Of a stretch of DNA of 8,770 nucleotides, positions 1 through 7,222 are shown piece after piece. The translations under genes and the position numbers were made by a program. Positions within the stretch are counted from its first letter, which is position 1. Every line of letters starts with the position of its first letter. The notes under the pieces are model-generated. The model saw nothing but the letters and a program-made list of their open reading frames with translations. It did not search any database and was not told the DNA's origin. The DNA comes from Caldifarciminota bacterium (GTDB taxonomy: Bacteria; Hydrothermota; Tepidihabitantia; Tepidihabitantales; CAIPLT01), in NCBI GenBank assembly GCA_025061975.1, contig JANXBB010000081.1:1-8770 (forward strand), given 5' to 3'.

Positions 1-2034
1 ATTTTGCGCATTCTTCTCAAAATAATCAACAATGAAATCTGGAGTCAAACCCTTTGTTTCTAACTCGTCGACCATGTTTAAAAATTTTCTGATATTAACA
101 ATTCGCTCCTCTTCCCAAAATATTCTCCAAATGTTTTGGGAGTTAAGAATCTCTTGAATAATTTCAACAAGTGAGCTTAGTCCAACTGTAGAGGTCCATT
201 TTATTATTTTATTTACAAGTTCTTGATATGAAGGTTGAGTTTGAGCATATTTCTGAAACCGTTGCCATAATGAATTTACAATCCCATTGGATTGATATTG
301 AGATATTGTTAATAATTCCTTTTCGGTCAATCCAAAAAGCGGGCTTTTAAGTATAACATAAAAACTATAATCATTATTGGGATCCACAAGAAAGCTTACT
401 AATTCTTTAAGTAACGCGACTTCAGGCGTAGAGTAAAACCCCATACCTTTAATTATCACGAACGGTATCCGGTATTTTCTAAATGCTTTTTCGTACTTAT
501 CCAGATAGGTCCGGCTTCGCAAAAGCACAGCAATATCTTCAAAACGAACTGATTGCGGCTTCTCGTCTTTATCGTAAATAATTGGGGTATTAATTATAGT
601 CAAAATTTTTTTAGCTAAAATCTCTGCCTCTTTCTTACGAATATCCTTTTGGTCTTTTGACGAAATTAAAATAATCTCAACTACTCCGGGATTAGAATTG
701 TTCCTTTTGCTTTCGAAGGCTTTATATTTGATTGTACTTAAATCACTTTGTTTATCTGCCCCCATTAATTGACTAAATACTTGATTGGTAAAGTGAGTTA
801 TTGCCGGTAAACTTCGATAGTTACTGGTAACCTCCTCATAATCAAAATCGCCCTTTAGTCGAGATTCAAAGTACGCCCGAGCGTAATTGAAAATTTCGGG
901 GTGGGCATTACGGAACATATAAATAGACTGTTTATCATCACCTACTAAGAAAATAGTTGGTTTTATCTGTTGTTCTTGTTTGATACCAAGTCCTGCAAAC
1001 CATTCTTCGGTAAGCTTTCTAATAATTGCCCATTGAAGAAAGCTTGTATCCTGAAATTCGTCTACTAAAATATGATCCGTATGCTCATCGAAAAAATAAA
1101 GGACATTTGCCCAATTGGGGTTTTCAGTTAAAATTTTATATGTAAGAATTTCCAAATCAGCAAAATCAACTAAATTGCGTTCTTTTTTTAACTTGCTAAA
1201 CTCTTCAAGAAAGCAGTTTGTAAAAAGATCTACAGCTTCCTTGAGCCATTTTTGATTATTTAATTGATTAACAATCCGATAACAATCAAAAATTTTTTTA
1301 TACCATTCATTTTCAAGAGGAGATTTTTTAGCGCTTCGAAGTTTTCCAGAACTTTGTAAGAATTTATGCTTAATTATTTCGAAATTTTGTATTATTTTTT
1401 CGATATTTTGAGCTTCTAACGGATTTAAGATAAGATTTTCAAATTCCGGGATTTTTTGAATCGTTATAGGGTGATTTTTTAACTCTTCGACTATTACGAA
1501 AAGCTCATTTAATCCTTCGGTAACTGCAATCTGAACCCGTTCTTGTGTCAAACGTCTTTCGTACAATGCTCCAAATAGTTCTTCAATTATTCCCCATCCT
1601 TTAAATTTTTGATTGGCTATTATATACACAAGCCTCTGATAGTCTTTCAATTCAGGCCCGCTTTTTTCGATTTTTGACATTGCTTCAACAATTGAAAGTT
1701 TCTGTAGATAAGAACTATCCGACAAAACATCTAAATCGTATTCGTAACCGCATAGCTGGGCAAAGCGTTTGAGGAGCGAAAGGCAAAAGGAATCAATCGT
1801 TTTAATTCGCAGAAGCATCGATTTTTCAATAATCTTCTTATATAACTCGGGATTCTCTTGTTTAAGAATCTGAAATATTCGAGCTTTCATTTCGGCAGCT
1901 GCTTTTTCAGTAAAGGTAATAGTTAATATCCGTTCCGGTAAAACTCCGTTTTCTAATAGCTCAATATAACGCCGGGCTAGACGTTCTGTTTTCCCCGATC
2001 CGGCTGGTGATAAAACAATCTTACTCTTAAGCAT
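1..2034 (-). CDS. addA: AddA-type ATP-dependent helicase/nuclease subunit A (partial, C-terminus beyond left edge)
   Basis: Motor subunit of the AddAB helicase-nuclease, which in known AddAB systems unwinds and degrades double-strand-break ends up to a Chi site and prepares a 3' tail for RecA. The reading frame is open from the ATG at 2034 to base 1 (678 codons); AddA proteins are usually about 1,200 aa, so roughly half is present. SF1A helicase motifs seen: Walker A SPAGSGKT (residues 9-16), motif Ia TFTEKAAAEMKAR (from about 40), motif II VDEFQDT (324-330), motif III GDDKQSIYMFRN (from 365), motif IV NYRS (405-408). Motifs V and VI and the C-terminal nuclease domain would lie outside the window. 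The start is supported by AAAGGA at 2043-2048, 8 nt upstream, and the gene overlaps the end of addB by 8 bp, implying translational coupling. RecB or a plain UvrD paralogue is less likely because addB is directly upstream, the usual AddBA order. Confidence 0.93.
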   Translation of the reverse strand, partial: MLKSKIVLSPAGSGKTERLARRYIELLENGVLPERILTITFTEKAAAEMKARIFQILKQENPELYKKIIEKSMLLRIKTIDSFCLSLLKRFAQLCGYEYDLDVLSDSSYLQKLSIVEAMSKIEKSGPELKDYQRLVYIIANQKFKGWGIIEELFGALYERRLTQERVQIAVTEGLNELFVIVEELKNHPITIQKIPEFENLILNPLEAQNIEKIIQNFEIIKHKFLQSSGKLRSAKKSPLENEWYKKIFDCYRIVNQLNNQKWLKEAVDLFTNCFLEEFSKLKKERNLVDFADLEILTYKILTENPNWANVLYFFDEHTDHILVDEFQDTSFLQWAIIRKLTEEWFAGLGIKQEQQIKPTIFLVGDDKQSIYMFRNAHPEIFNYARAYFESRLKGDFDYEEVTSNYRSLPAITHFTNQVFSQLMGADKQSDLSTIKYKAFESKRNNSNPGVVEIILISSKDQKDIRKKEAEILAKKILTIINTPIIYDKDEKPQSVRFEDIAVLLRSRTYLDKYEKAFRKYRIPFVIIKGMGFYSTPEVALLKELVSFLVDPNNDYSFYVILKSPLFGLTEKELLTISQYQSNGIVNSLWQRFQKYAQTQPSYQELVNKIIKWTSTVGLSSLVEIIQEILNSQNIWRIFWEEERIVNIRKFLNMVDELETKGLTPDFIVDYFEKNAQN

Positions 2035-2048
2035 TATTCTTGTCCTTT
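2027..2048 (-). promoter_or_regulatory. addB/addA overlap with addA ribosome binding site
   Basis: The addB stop TAA (2027-2029) lies downstream of the addA ATG (2032-2034), so the frames overlap by 8 bp. The addA Shine-Dalgarno AAAGGA (2043-2048) sits inside the addB coding sequence, 8 nt from the ATG. This arrangement favours coupled, balanced synthesis of the two subunits of one complex. Confidence 0.8.
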
Positions 2049-4918
2049 ATATCCTCTTCGGTTTCTCTTTTTGTTAATGAGATTGGGCAAAGTGAACTGT
2101 GTTGACAATAATAACATACATCCTGTTGTGAAACTTGATTAAAGTATCCGCCAATAATCTTTCGGATGTTTTCCCGAACAGATTCACAAGCTACATCGAT
2201 AAAAAAGTTAAGCGTTTGCCCATCGTTATTAAGCCATTTCACGTTACACTCCGGCAACGAATAAATTCCAGCTCTTATAACATCCAGTTTCAAACGGCTC
2301 TTTACTAACAAAGCATATAACGGCAACTGGAGAGTTATGCCTTTCTTTATATTATTAGCACTTAGATTATCTACCTTACCAGTTTTATAATCAAAAATAT
2401 AGGCTTGTCGCGTATTGTGATTTAAATCAATGCGATCTATTTTCCCCGAAATTATAATATCTGAGTCAAAATTAAGTTTTAATTTGCATTCGGTTTTATA
2501 TGGTAAATAGCCTTCGGCTCTTAATCGGTTTTCTTGATCTAAAAAAAGTTTACTGTAATCAGTGATAATTTTACGCACAACATCAGCACGCAGTCTTGTA
2601 ACTTTATTCTCGTTGAGTGTCGCTTCTAGGGCTTTAATTAATTCTTTTTCTAAATTCTCAATTGGTGGTACATTATTTTTATATAACCGGTTGAATATCT
2701 CATGGACAACAGTGCCCCAAAATGTTGCTTCAGGCCGGTAATCCGGTTCGCGTAACAATTCTAATTTCAAAAGATTTTCAAGATAGAATCTATAATTACA
2801 ACGTGCATATTTTTCTAGCTCGGTAACTTGAAAATATAACTTTTTAGTATTAACTTTTTTAAAATGATTTTTAATTATATTCAACGCTTCGGGATCATTA
2901 TGAAAATCCGGCGATTTTAAAAATGTATCAAGTAACGGATTTTTGCCAGTTTTGTAATACTCCTGTTCCCCTAAATACCGCTGATAATCTTCATAAGAAA
3001 AAATCGCATTAGTAAGAGGCATTTGAATAGCATTATCACCAAGAAAAGGCGAAGGCAAAAGCAACTTGTCTTCCTCCATGTTATGATAAGACAGCACGGT
3101 CCGAACTCGCGCAGTATTAATTAAGCGAAAAAAATGAAACCGAGTGCGCACTAAATGTTTTTTAAGTGATGGAAGATTTAACACCTCTTTAAACCACTCA
3201 GGGACGATCGGATCAAAATGCGCAGGTCCGGGAAACTTTTCTTCACTTAGCCCCCCAAAGAAAAGATAATCACAGTCAAGCCCCCGGGTATCCATAAAAG
3301 ATACCACTAAAACACCGCGGCGGGCTAATTGGGGCATAAGTTCAGTCTGATCAAAATAATATTTTAAAATTTTTTGAAATTCCTGAAGTGTTATTTCATA
3401 CGGACCAAACTCAGCTTCAAATCGCTCAAGTCTCTCTAATAAATCATAAACCAGTGCTCGAATTTCCATAATAGTTTCATCATTTTCATAACCAACACAC
3501 CATTGAAATTGCGTAATAAGTGCTTTAAAATTCCGGACCAGTTCTTTTAAAGCTCCTTTCTTTTTGGTAAAGTTTCTCAATTTACTTGTTAGTCGTAAAA
3601 ATATGCCTAGTTCTTTATTAAGTGCACGAAGTTCAAGGATCTTTTCTTTACTTATTCTTTGGCCGGTCTGTTTTAGCATATTCTGATAACTTGCCGAAAG
3701 ATTTTTCCAATAATCAAATCCTTTGATAATTTCGGTCTTCTTAGAAAGATAGTTTATTGTTTCTTTTAAATTTCGAGAAAATCGTCTAAAATATGGTGAC
3801 GAAATACAACTTACGACTGAAAGCCTTGGATAATCATTAATAACCGCATTAAGGAGTTCTAACAATATAATCACTGGCTGGGTGCTTGAAAGATTTTTTC
3901 CTGAAATGATGGTATATGGAATTCCATATTTTTGAAACACGCGCTTCACAAGATTTTCATATTGATCAAGGCGGCTAAAAGTAACAATTGTCTTATTTAA
4001 GTCTAAATCGTTTTTTAATGCCCAATTCTTAATCTGAGTAGCAATAAATTCAACTTCATCTTCGATTGACGGACACACATAATAAGGAAGATCCGTATGA
4101 ATTGGTGGCAAATCTGGTAATTTTTCTTCTTGTAATAAATTCAGATTTCTTAGAAATACTAAAAATTCCTGAGGCAAAGCATAGGCGTCTGGATTGCGGG
4201 AATCATAAAACGATAATGCATATACCCGCTGCGCATTTTTAATTAACGCTGTTACAACTTGTTCTTCAAGCGCTGTGAGGTCATAGAAAAATCCATCTAA
4301 AATTAAGGTATTTATTTTCACATGTTTTTGAATAAGTTCAATGGCAAATCGGAAAATATCTTCGGTATCAATCCAATCTCGTTTATTCAAGGTTTGGCTG
4401 TAAACTTCATAAATTTCTAAAGCCCCGGAAAGCCGTTCTTCGCGCTCATCAAAACCTGAAATATATTTTTTTGCAATATTCTCATTTATTAGTTTTTTTA
4501 AGTCCTTACTGGTTTTATCAGGGGCGTATTGTTTTAACTCCCGGATAAAATTGGCAATAATTTTACCGTAACCAACCGATGGCGCCTGCTCTTGATTGTG
4601 CGTGCTAAAAATTTTCCGAGCTAGTTGAGCTATAAGAAGCGGTTTTAAAAAGTCCGGAAGAACTCGAACCGGTGGATGATACTGCGAAAATACTTCTAAT
4701 ACATATTGTTTAATTGTATAGCACCGAGGAGGAATATAAGCATTTAACCCAATTAAATTTTTAAAACCTACTTGGGCATCACGAATCTTCTGAATTGTCG
4801 GTCCAATATAAACAATTTGAGAAAAATCTTTGCCCGTAATATTTTCAATTGCCTTCTTAAAAAGAAATTCAGTAGTTCCTTGGGTTCCAAACGGAACAAG
4901 ATAAACTTTACCTTTCAT
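2027..4918 (-). CDS. addB: AddB-type helicase/nuclease subunit B with Fe-S PD-(D/E)XK nuclease domain
   Basis: Second subunit of the AddAB end-resection complex (963 aa; Bacillus AddB is longer, about 1,170). The N-terminal and central parts resemble an inactivated SF1 helicase: the usual Walker A site reads PFGTQGTTEFL (about residues 9-19), without the GKT/S signature. The C-terminal nuclease looks intact: H739 in HEIF, D828 in GKIDRID, and D843-x-K845 in DYKTGK. Four cysteines are placed as in AddB/Dna2/Cas4 iron-sulfur nucleases: C707 in YARCNYRF, then C935, C938 and C944 in CxxC-x5-C. The first cysteine precedes the nuclease core and the other three follow it, the typical Fe-S staple. 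The ATG at 4918 is the only usable start, because an in-frame TAA lies at 4937-4939 with no GTG or TTG between. The Shine-Dalgarno is poor: AAGGTG at 4933-4938 is 14 nt away. It follows the 55-aa gene by 50 bp and is probably in the same operon. Known AddB binds Chi through its inactive helicase fold; whether this one does cannot be seen. Confidence 0.92.
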   Translation of the reverse strand: MKGKVYLVPFGTQGTTEFLFKKAIENITGKDFSQIVYIGPTIQKIRDAQVGFKNLIGLNAYIPPRCYTIKQYVLEVFSQYHPPVRVLPDFLKPLLIAQLARKIFSTHNQEQAPSVGYGKIIANFIRELKQYAPDKTSKDLKKLINENIAKKYISGFDEREERLSGALEIYEVYSQTLNKRDWIDTEDIFRFAIELIQKHVKINTLILDGFFYDLTALEEQVVTALIKNAQRVYALSFYDSRNPDAYALPQEFLVFLRNLNLLQEEKLPDLPPIHTDLPYYVCPSIEDEVEFIATQIKNWALKNDLDLNKTIVTFSRLDQYENLVKRVFQKYGIPYTIISGKNLSSTQPVIILLELLNAVINDYPRLSVVSCISSPYFRRFSRNLKETINYLSKKTEIIKGFDYWKNLSASYQNMLKQTGQRISKEKILELRALNKELGIFLRLTSKLRNFTKKKGALKELVRNFKALITQFQWCVGYENDETIMEIRALVYDLLERLERFEAEFGPYEITLQEFQKILKYYFDQTELMPQLARRGVLVVSFMDTRGLDCDYLFFGGLSEEKFPGPAHFDPIVPEWFKEVLNLPSLKKHLVRTRFHFFRLINTARVRTVLSYHNMEEDKLLLPSPFLGDNAIQMPLTNAIFSYEDYQRYLGEQEYYKTGKNPLLDTFLKSPDFHNDPEALNIIKNHFKKVNTKKLYFQVTELEKYARCNYRFYLENLLKLELLREPDYRPEATFWGTVVHEIFNRLYKNNVPPIENLEKELIKALEATLNENKVTRLRADVVRKIITDYSKLFLDQENRLRAEGYLPYKTECKLKLNFDSDIIISGKIDRIDLNHNTRQAYIFDYKTGKVDNLSANNIKKGITLQLPLYALLVKSRLKLDVIRAGIYSLPECNVKWLNNDGQTLNFFIDVACESVRENIRKIIGGYFNQVSQQDVCYYCQHSSLCPISLTKRETEEDIKDKNNA

Positions 4919-4968
4919 TTTACAGGGAAAAACACCTTAGCGTATTATGCCCAAGCCTTAAACTGAAA

Positions 4969-5136
4969 TTACGCCTCGGTCAGTTCGCTTTGAGACTTGC
5001 TTTCTTGCGCTTCAATTTGCTCTGAAACGTTTGTTGAGGCTTGGGATGCGAGTAATTTCTTCTTTTCTTTTCTCCTTTTATGTTTTAACTTAATTAAAAA
5101 ACGTTTTCGCTTTTGTTTACTTTTGGTGCGTGCCAT
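4969..5136 (-). CDS. Small, highly basic 55-aa protein of unknown function
   Basis: I do not recognise a family. The frame runs from ATG (5134-5136) to TAA (4969-4971). The protein is bipartite. Residues 1-27 begin MARTKSKQKRKR and contain 16 Lys/Arg and a single Glu. Residues 28-55 are rich in Ser, Gln, Ala and Glu, with five Glu and one Lys, and look disordered. There is no signal peptide, membrane segment or cysteine. Its ATG is only 2 bp past the stop of the elongation-factor-like gene and just downstream of GAAGAG, so translation is probably coupled. A basic arm of this kind, in an operon with a tRNA synthetase and an EF-like protein, suggests RNA or ribosome binding, like small ribosomal accessory proteins. 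This is inference from composition and context only. The tight packing and clear stop favour a real gene; competing plus-strand frames over the same bases lack any coding character. Confidence 0.68.
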   Translation of the reverse strand: MARTKSKQKRKRFLIKLKHKRRKEKKKLLASQASTNVSEQIEAQESKSQSELTEA

Positions 5137-5138
5137 AG

Positions 5139-5399
5139 TTACTCTTCTATTACCTTATAAACAATATCATTTTCATGAGCATGGGCAATGACTTTAAGAC
5201 CAATCGACTGACCAATTTCAGCTCGTTCCACATTTTTATGCTCAATCTGCATCGATTCAACTTTTTGGGTAAAGTCGGATGTGTGACCTTTAATATGAAT
5301 GGTATCACCAACTGAAAGTGAATCATCGGTTAATTCCACTACCGCAACACTGATTTTGCCAAAAAAATGTGTTACTTTGCCAACCTTTTTTTCAATCAT
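5139..5399 (-). CDS. Stand-alone EF-Tu domain-2-like beta-barrel protein (translation elongation factor-like)
   Basis: An 86-aa protein resembling the isolated second domain of translational GTPases. Visible domain-2 features are the early GKV turn, then LSVGDTIHIKG (about residues 28-38), the central VESMQIEHKNVERA block (about 48-61) and GQSIGLKV (about 63-70). These correspond to the 'vGD.i.i.G', 'V.SMq' and 'A..G...Gl' signatures of EF-Tu/IF2 domain 2. No GTPase G-domain motifs are present, so it cannot be a working elongation factor. Small proteins of this kind are commonly annotated 'translation elongation factor-like', and their molecular role is not established as far as I know. The start is well supported: GGAGG at 5405-5409 is 5 nt from the ATG, and the extended site overlaps the asnS stop codon, giving an 11-bp gap. 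The 55-aa basic gene follows after 2 bp. A role in RNA or ribosome binding is inferred from the fold and the neighbouring asnS. Confidence 0.82.
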   Translation of the reverse strand: MIEKKVGKVTHFFGKISVAVVELTDDSLSVGDTIHIKGHTSDFTQKVESMQIEHKNVERAEIGQSIGLKVIAHAHENDIVYKVIEE

Positions 5400-5403
5400 A
5401 CCT

Positions 5404-5412
5404 ACCTCCCTT
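5404..5412 (-). promoter_or_regulatory. Strong Shine-Dalgarno for the EF-like gene, overlapping the asnS stop
   Basis: Read on the minus strand the site is AAGGGAGGT, close to the full anti-16S complement. It shares bases with the asnS TAA (5411-5413), and its GGAGG core ends 5 nt before the next ATG. It is the strongest ribosome binding site in the operon, so the EF-like protein may be translated more than its neighbours. Confidence 0.85.
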
Positions 5413-6712
5413 AGGGATAAATTTTTTCAAGCATTCGAGGATAAGGAATTGTCTCCCGAACATGACTTAGTCCACAAAGCCAAGCCACAGTCCGTTCAAC
5501 ACCTAAACCGAATCCGGAATGCGGAAAAGTTCCATATCTTCGGGTATCTAAATACCACTCAAAAGCCTCACGCGGTAGCTTATGTTCCATAATCCGCTTT
5601 TCTAAAGTCTTTAAGTCGTCCTCACGTTCACCACCACCGATAATTTCGCCGTAGCCCTCAGGAGCCAAAACATCCACACCAAGTGCTAAATTTTCATCAT
5701 TAGGATCACGTTTCATATAAAAAGCTTTACATTGTGCTGGATAATGGGTTATCATCAAAGGCCGATCATAAAGTGATGAAAGAATCGTCTCTTCATCGCC
5801 ACCGAAATCATCACCCCATTTTGTTGGATTACCATGCTCGTTTAACTTCTTTACCGCTTCGGTATAAGTTAACCGGGGAAAAGGCTTTTTGACCGCTTCA
5901 AGTTTAGTAATGTCACGTTCCAGAACCTTAAACTGCTCTTGACATTCTGAAAGCACCCGGGCAACAATATAACATAAAAAATCTTCAGCAAGATCCATAA
6001 TATCTTCAAGATCCGCAAAGGCAACTTCCGGTTCTACCATCCAAAATTCTGTCAAATGCCGTCGAGTTTTAGATTTTTCAGCACGGAATGTCGGACCAAA
6101 ACAATATACTTTATTAAATGCTGCCGCATTGGGTTCATTGTAAAGTTGTCCGGACTGAGTAAGATAAGTTTTCATTCCAAAATAATCAACCTCAAAAAGA
6201 GTTGTCGTGCCTTCAACTGCTGCAGGCGTTAGTATCGGAGTATCAACCAAAATAAATCCCTGATTATCAAAGTAATCCCTTATTGCTCGAATTAACCGGG
6301 CTCGGATCAAAATTATTGCATGTTGCCTTCGTGAACGGAGCCATAAATGGCGATACTTCATTAAAAACTCAATTCCATGCTCTTTAGGTGTAATTGGATA
6401 ATCCTCAGCAATCTGAATAACCTCCATATTTGAAGCAACAAGCTCATAACCACCAGGTGCACGGAGATCTTTTCTTACTACTCCTTTAACATAAACTGAT
6501 GACTCCTGAGGAATCCGATCCGAAAGCTCAAAAATATCAGGCGCAACATCTTTTTCGGAAAAAACACATTGGATAATTCCGGTCCCATCACGCAATAGTA
6601 CAAAACGCACCTTACCCGAAGAACGCCGATTATAAACCCATCCCGCTAAAGTAACCTCGCGACCTTCATAATTACCAATATCACGAATTAGCACAAGCTT
6701 CTTTTTCATCAT
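5411..6712 (-). CDS. asnS: Asparaginyl-tRNA synthetase
   Basis: Class IIb aminoacyl-tRNA synthetase that charges tRNA-Asn with asparagine using ATP in the cytosol. At 433 aa it has normal family length. The N-terminal OB-fold anticodon-binding domain spans about residues 17-105 (GWVYNRR, LLRDGTG). The catalytic core has motif 1 near [11 protein letters not shown] (153-163), motif 2 [15 protein letters not shown] (209-223) and motif 3 GFGLGVER (400-407). The assignment to AsnRS rather than AspRS rests on the FWMVEPE block (223-229) and the C-terminal RETIPYPRM (419-427); AspRS enzymes normally end with a FPR-type block without ETIPYP. Two adjacent ATGs compete, at 6712 and 6709. The only Shine-Dalgarno-like bases, AAGAG at 6714-6718, are 1 nt from the first and 4 nt from the second, so initiation at 6709 (432 aa) is at least as likely. 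It is the first gene of the apparent operon running to addA. A direct AsnRS means the cell need not make Asn-tRNA only by transamidation. Confidence 0.96.
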   Translation of the reverse strand: MMKKKLVLIRDIGNYEGREVTLAGWVYNRRSSGKVRFVLLRDGTGIIQCVFSEKDVAPDIFELSDRIPQESSVYVKGVVRKDLRAPGGYELVASNMEVIQIAEDYPITPKEHGIEFLMKYRHLWLRSRRQHAIILIRARLIRAIRDYFDNQGFILVDTPILTPAAVEGTTTLFEVDYFGMKTYLTQSGQLYNEPNAAAFNKVYCFGPTFRAEKSKTRRHLTEFWMVEPEVAFADLEDIMDLAEDFLCYIVARVLSECQEQFKVLERDITKLEAVKKPFPRLTYTEAVKKLNEHGNPTKWGDDFGGDEETILSSLYDRPLMITHYPAQCKAFYMKRDPNDENLALGVDVLAPEGYGEIIGGGEREDDLKTLEKRIMEHKLPREAFEWYLDTRRYGTFPHSGFGLGVERTVAWLCGLSHVRETIPYPRMLEKIYP

Positions 6713-6730
6713 GCTCTTAGTTTTTAAGTT

Positions 6731-6759
6731 ATTCTAAAAAGAAATTTTCCAAAAGTCAA
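6731..6759 (-). promoter_or_regulatory. Sigma70-type promoter of the asnS-addA operon
   Basis: On the minus strand, -35 TTGACT (6754-6759), a 17-bp spacer, and -10 TAGAAT (6731-6736). Five of six bases match consensus in each hexamer and the spacing is optimal. Transcription should begin near 6724, leaving only about 12 nt before the first asnS ATG. There is no room for a T-box or attenuator leader, so regulation by tRNA-Asn through a leader RNA is not supported. Confidence 0.75.
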
Positions 6760-6808
6760 TAGTAAAAACAAACTTCAATAAAGAATACCCTAAAACATTA
6801 TTGGCATT

Positions 6809-6832
6809 AAATATTACTGATCAATAATATTT
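6809..6832. repeat. 24-bp near-perfect palindrome, possible operator
   Basis: The left arm AAATATTA (6809-6816) and right arm TAATATTT (6825-6832) are exact reverse complements, and TGATCA (6818-6823) at the centre is itself palindromic. Eleven of twelve base pairs of the dyad match; only C6817/A6824 do not. It lies 50 bp upstream of the asnS -35 box and about 325 bp upstream of the right-facing promoter. The symmetric form fits a dimeric regulator's site, but A+T-rich DNA produces such dyads by chance more often than mixed DNA. No regulator gene is in the window. Confidence 0.4.
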
Positions 6833-7156
6833 TAACAGGGCCTAATTTTTTATTAATTAATTGAAAATCAAATAACTATTAAATTCAACTGGTAAAGTAG
6901 TGAGCGCTCCGGGGTACGGCAAACGTAATAACTCTTAAGATTCTCATTTAATAGCCCGAAAGTAAAAGTGTTTATAAATTAACTTCTGTCTTTTTGCGTA
7001 TCGATTTAAATTCTTGAGAGAAATAAAACACCGAATAGGTAGCGATAAAATAATTAAGCTTTTAAGTCTGTATTTAGTTGTAGGTAAGTAAGACCGAAAA
7101 AACGGTTAGCTGTTGCAGTTTGTAACTTGGTATTTATTTATTAAATTAAATCAAAA
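6833..7156. other. Unassigned intergenic DNA between divergent promoters
   Basis: About 320 bp with no open frame longer than a few dozen codons, no ribosome binding site, and no tRNA or rRNA signature. Mostly A+T-rich, with one short G+C-rich island (6902-6921) that includes the palindrome GAGCGCTC (6902-6909), and a small ACCG-A6-CGGT inverted repeat (7093-7106). It could hold a regulatory RNA, decayed sequence or regulator sites; I could not match it to any riboswitch or small-RNA family. Confidence 0.5.
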
Positions 7157-7185
7157 TTGACTAATCGCAATTTTTTTTATATAAT
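7157..7185 (+). promoter_or_regulatory. Sigma70-type promoter of the acyl-CoA synthetase gene
   Basis: -35 TTGACT (7157-7162), a 17-bp spacer, and a perfect -10 TATAAT (7180-7185). The expected start near 7192 gives a leader of about 31 nt before the ATG. The spacer contains a run of eight T (7171-7178). Confidence 0.82.
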
Positions 7186-7207
7186 AAAAGAAAAAATAAA
7201 AGAAAAA
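7184..7207 (+). repeat. Perfect 12-bp tandem duplication in the promoter-leader region
   Basis: ATAAAAGAAAAA occurs at 7184-7195 and again directly at 7196-7207 without mismatch. A worn third copy may follow (ATAGAAAGGAA from 7207), which carries the ribosome binding site. The first copy overlaps the last two bases of the -10 box. The resulting leader is almost all A and G, so it should be unstructured and open to ribosomes. Confidence 0.7.
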
Positions 7208-7210
7208 TAG

Positions 7211-7216
7211 AAAGGA
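7211..7216 (+). promoter_or_regulatory. Ribosome binding site of the acyl-CoA synthetase gene
   Basis: AAAGGA lies 6 nt before the ATG at 7223 and fixes the start codon. Confidence 0.85.
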
Positions 7217-7222
7217 ACAATT

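Noticed and set aside
4919..4968. Possible terminator or separate addB promoter in the 50-bp gap before addB
   Set aside because: No G+C-rich hairpin with a T run is visible on the minus strand. A CATAAT-like -10 can be picked out but has no convincing -35 at the right spacing.
4772..5592. Three plus-strand open frames of 64-97 codons (4772-4966, 4997-5191, 5299-5592)
   Set aside because: They lie opposite addB, the small basic gene, the EF-like gene and asnS, have no ribosome binding sites, and their products match no domain. They are antisense shadows of the minus-strand genes.
6885..6947. Minus-strand 20-aa frame beginning MRILRVITFAVPRSAHYFTS in the intergenic region
   Set aside because: It reads like the start of a real protein but ends after 20 codons, has no Shine-Dalgarno, and nothing continues it in another frame. 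A chance frame or a very old remnant cannot be told apart.
6902..6975. Riboswitch or c-di-GMP aptamer-like element around the GGGGTACGGCAAACG segment
   Set aside because: Only a few bases resemble aptamer consensus pieces and no supporting paired stems could be drawn; it is also over 240 bp upstream of the mapped-looking fadD-type promoter, so it would not be in that leader.
7093..7106. ACCG-A6-CGGT inverted repeat as a terminator
   Set aside because: The stem is only 4 bp and no T run follows on the plus strand or on the minus strand, so it is too weak to call.
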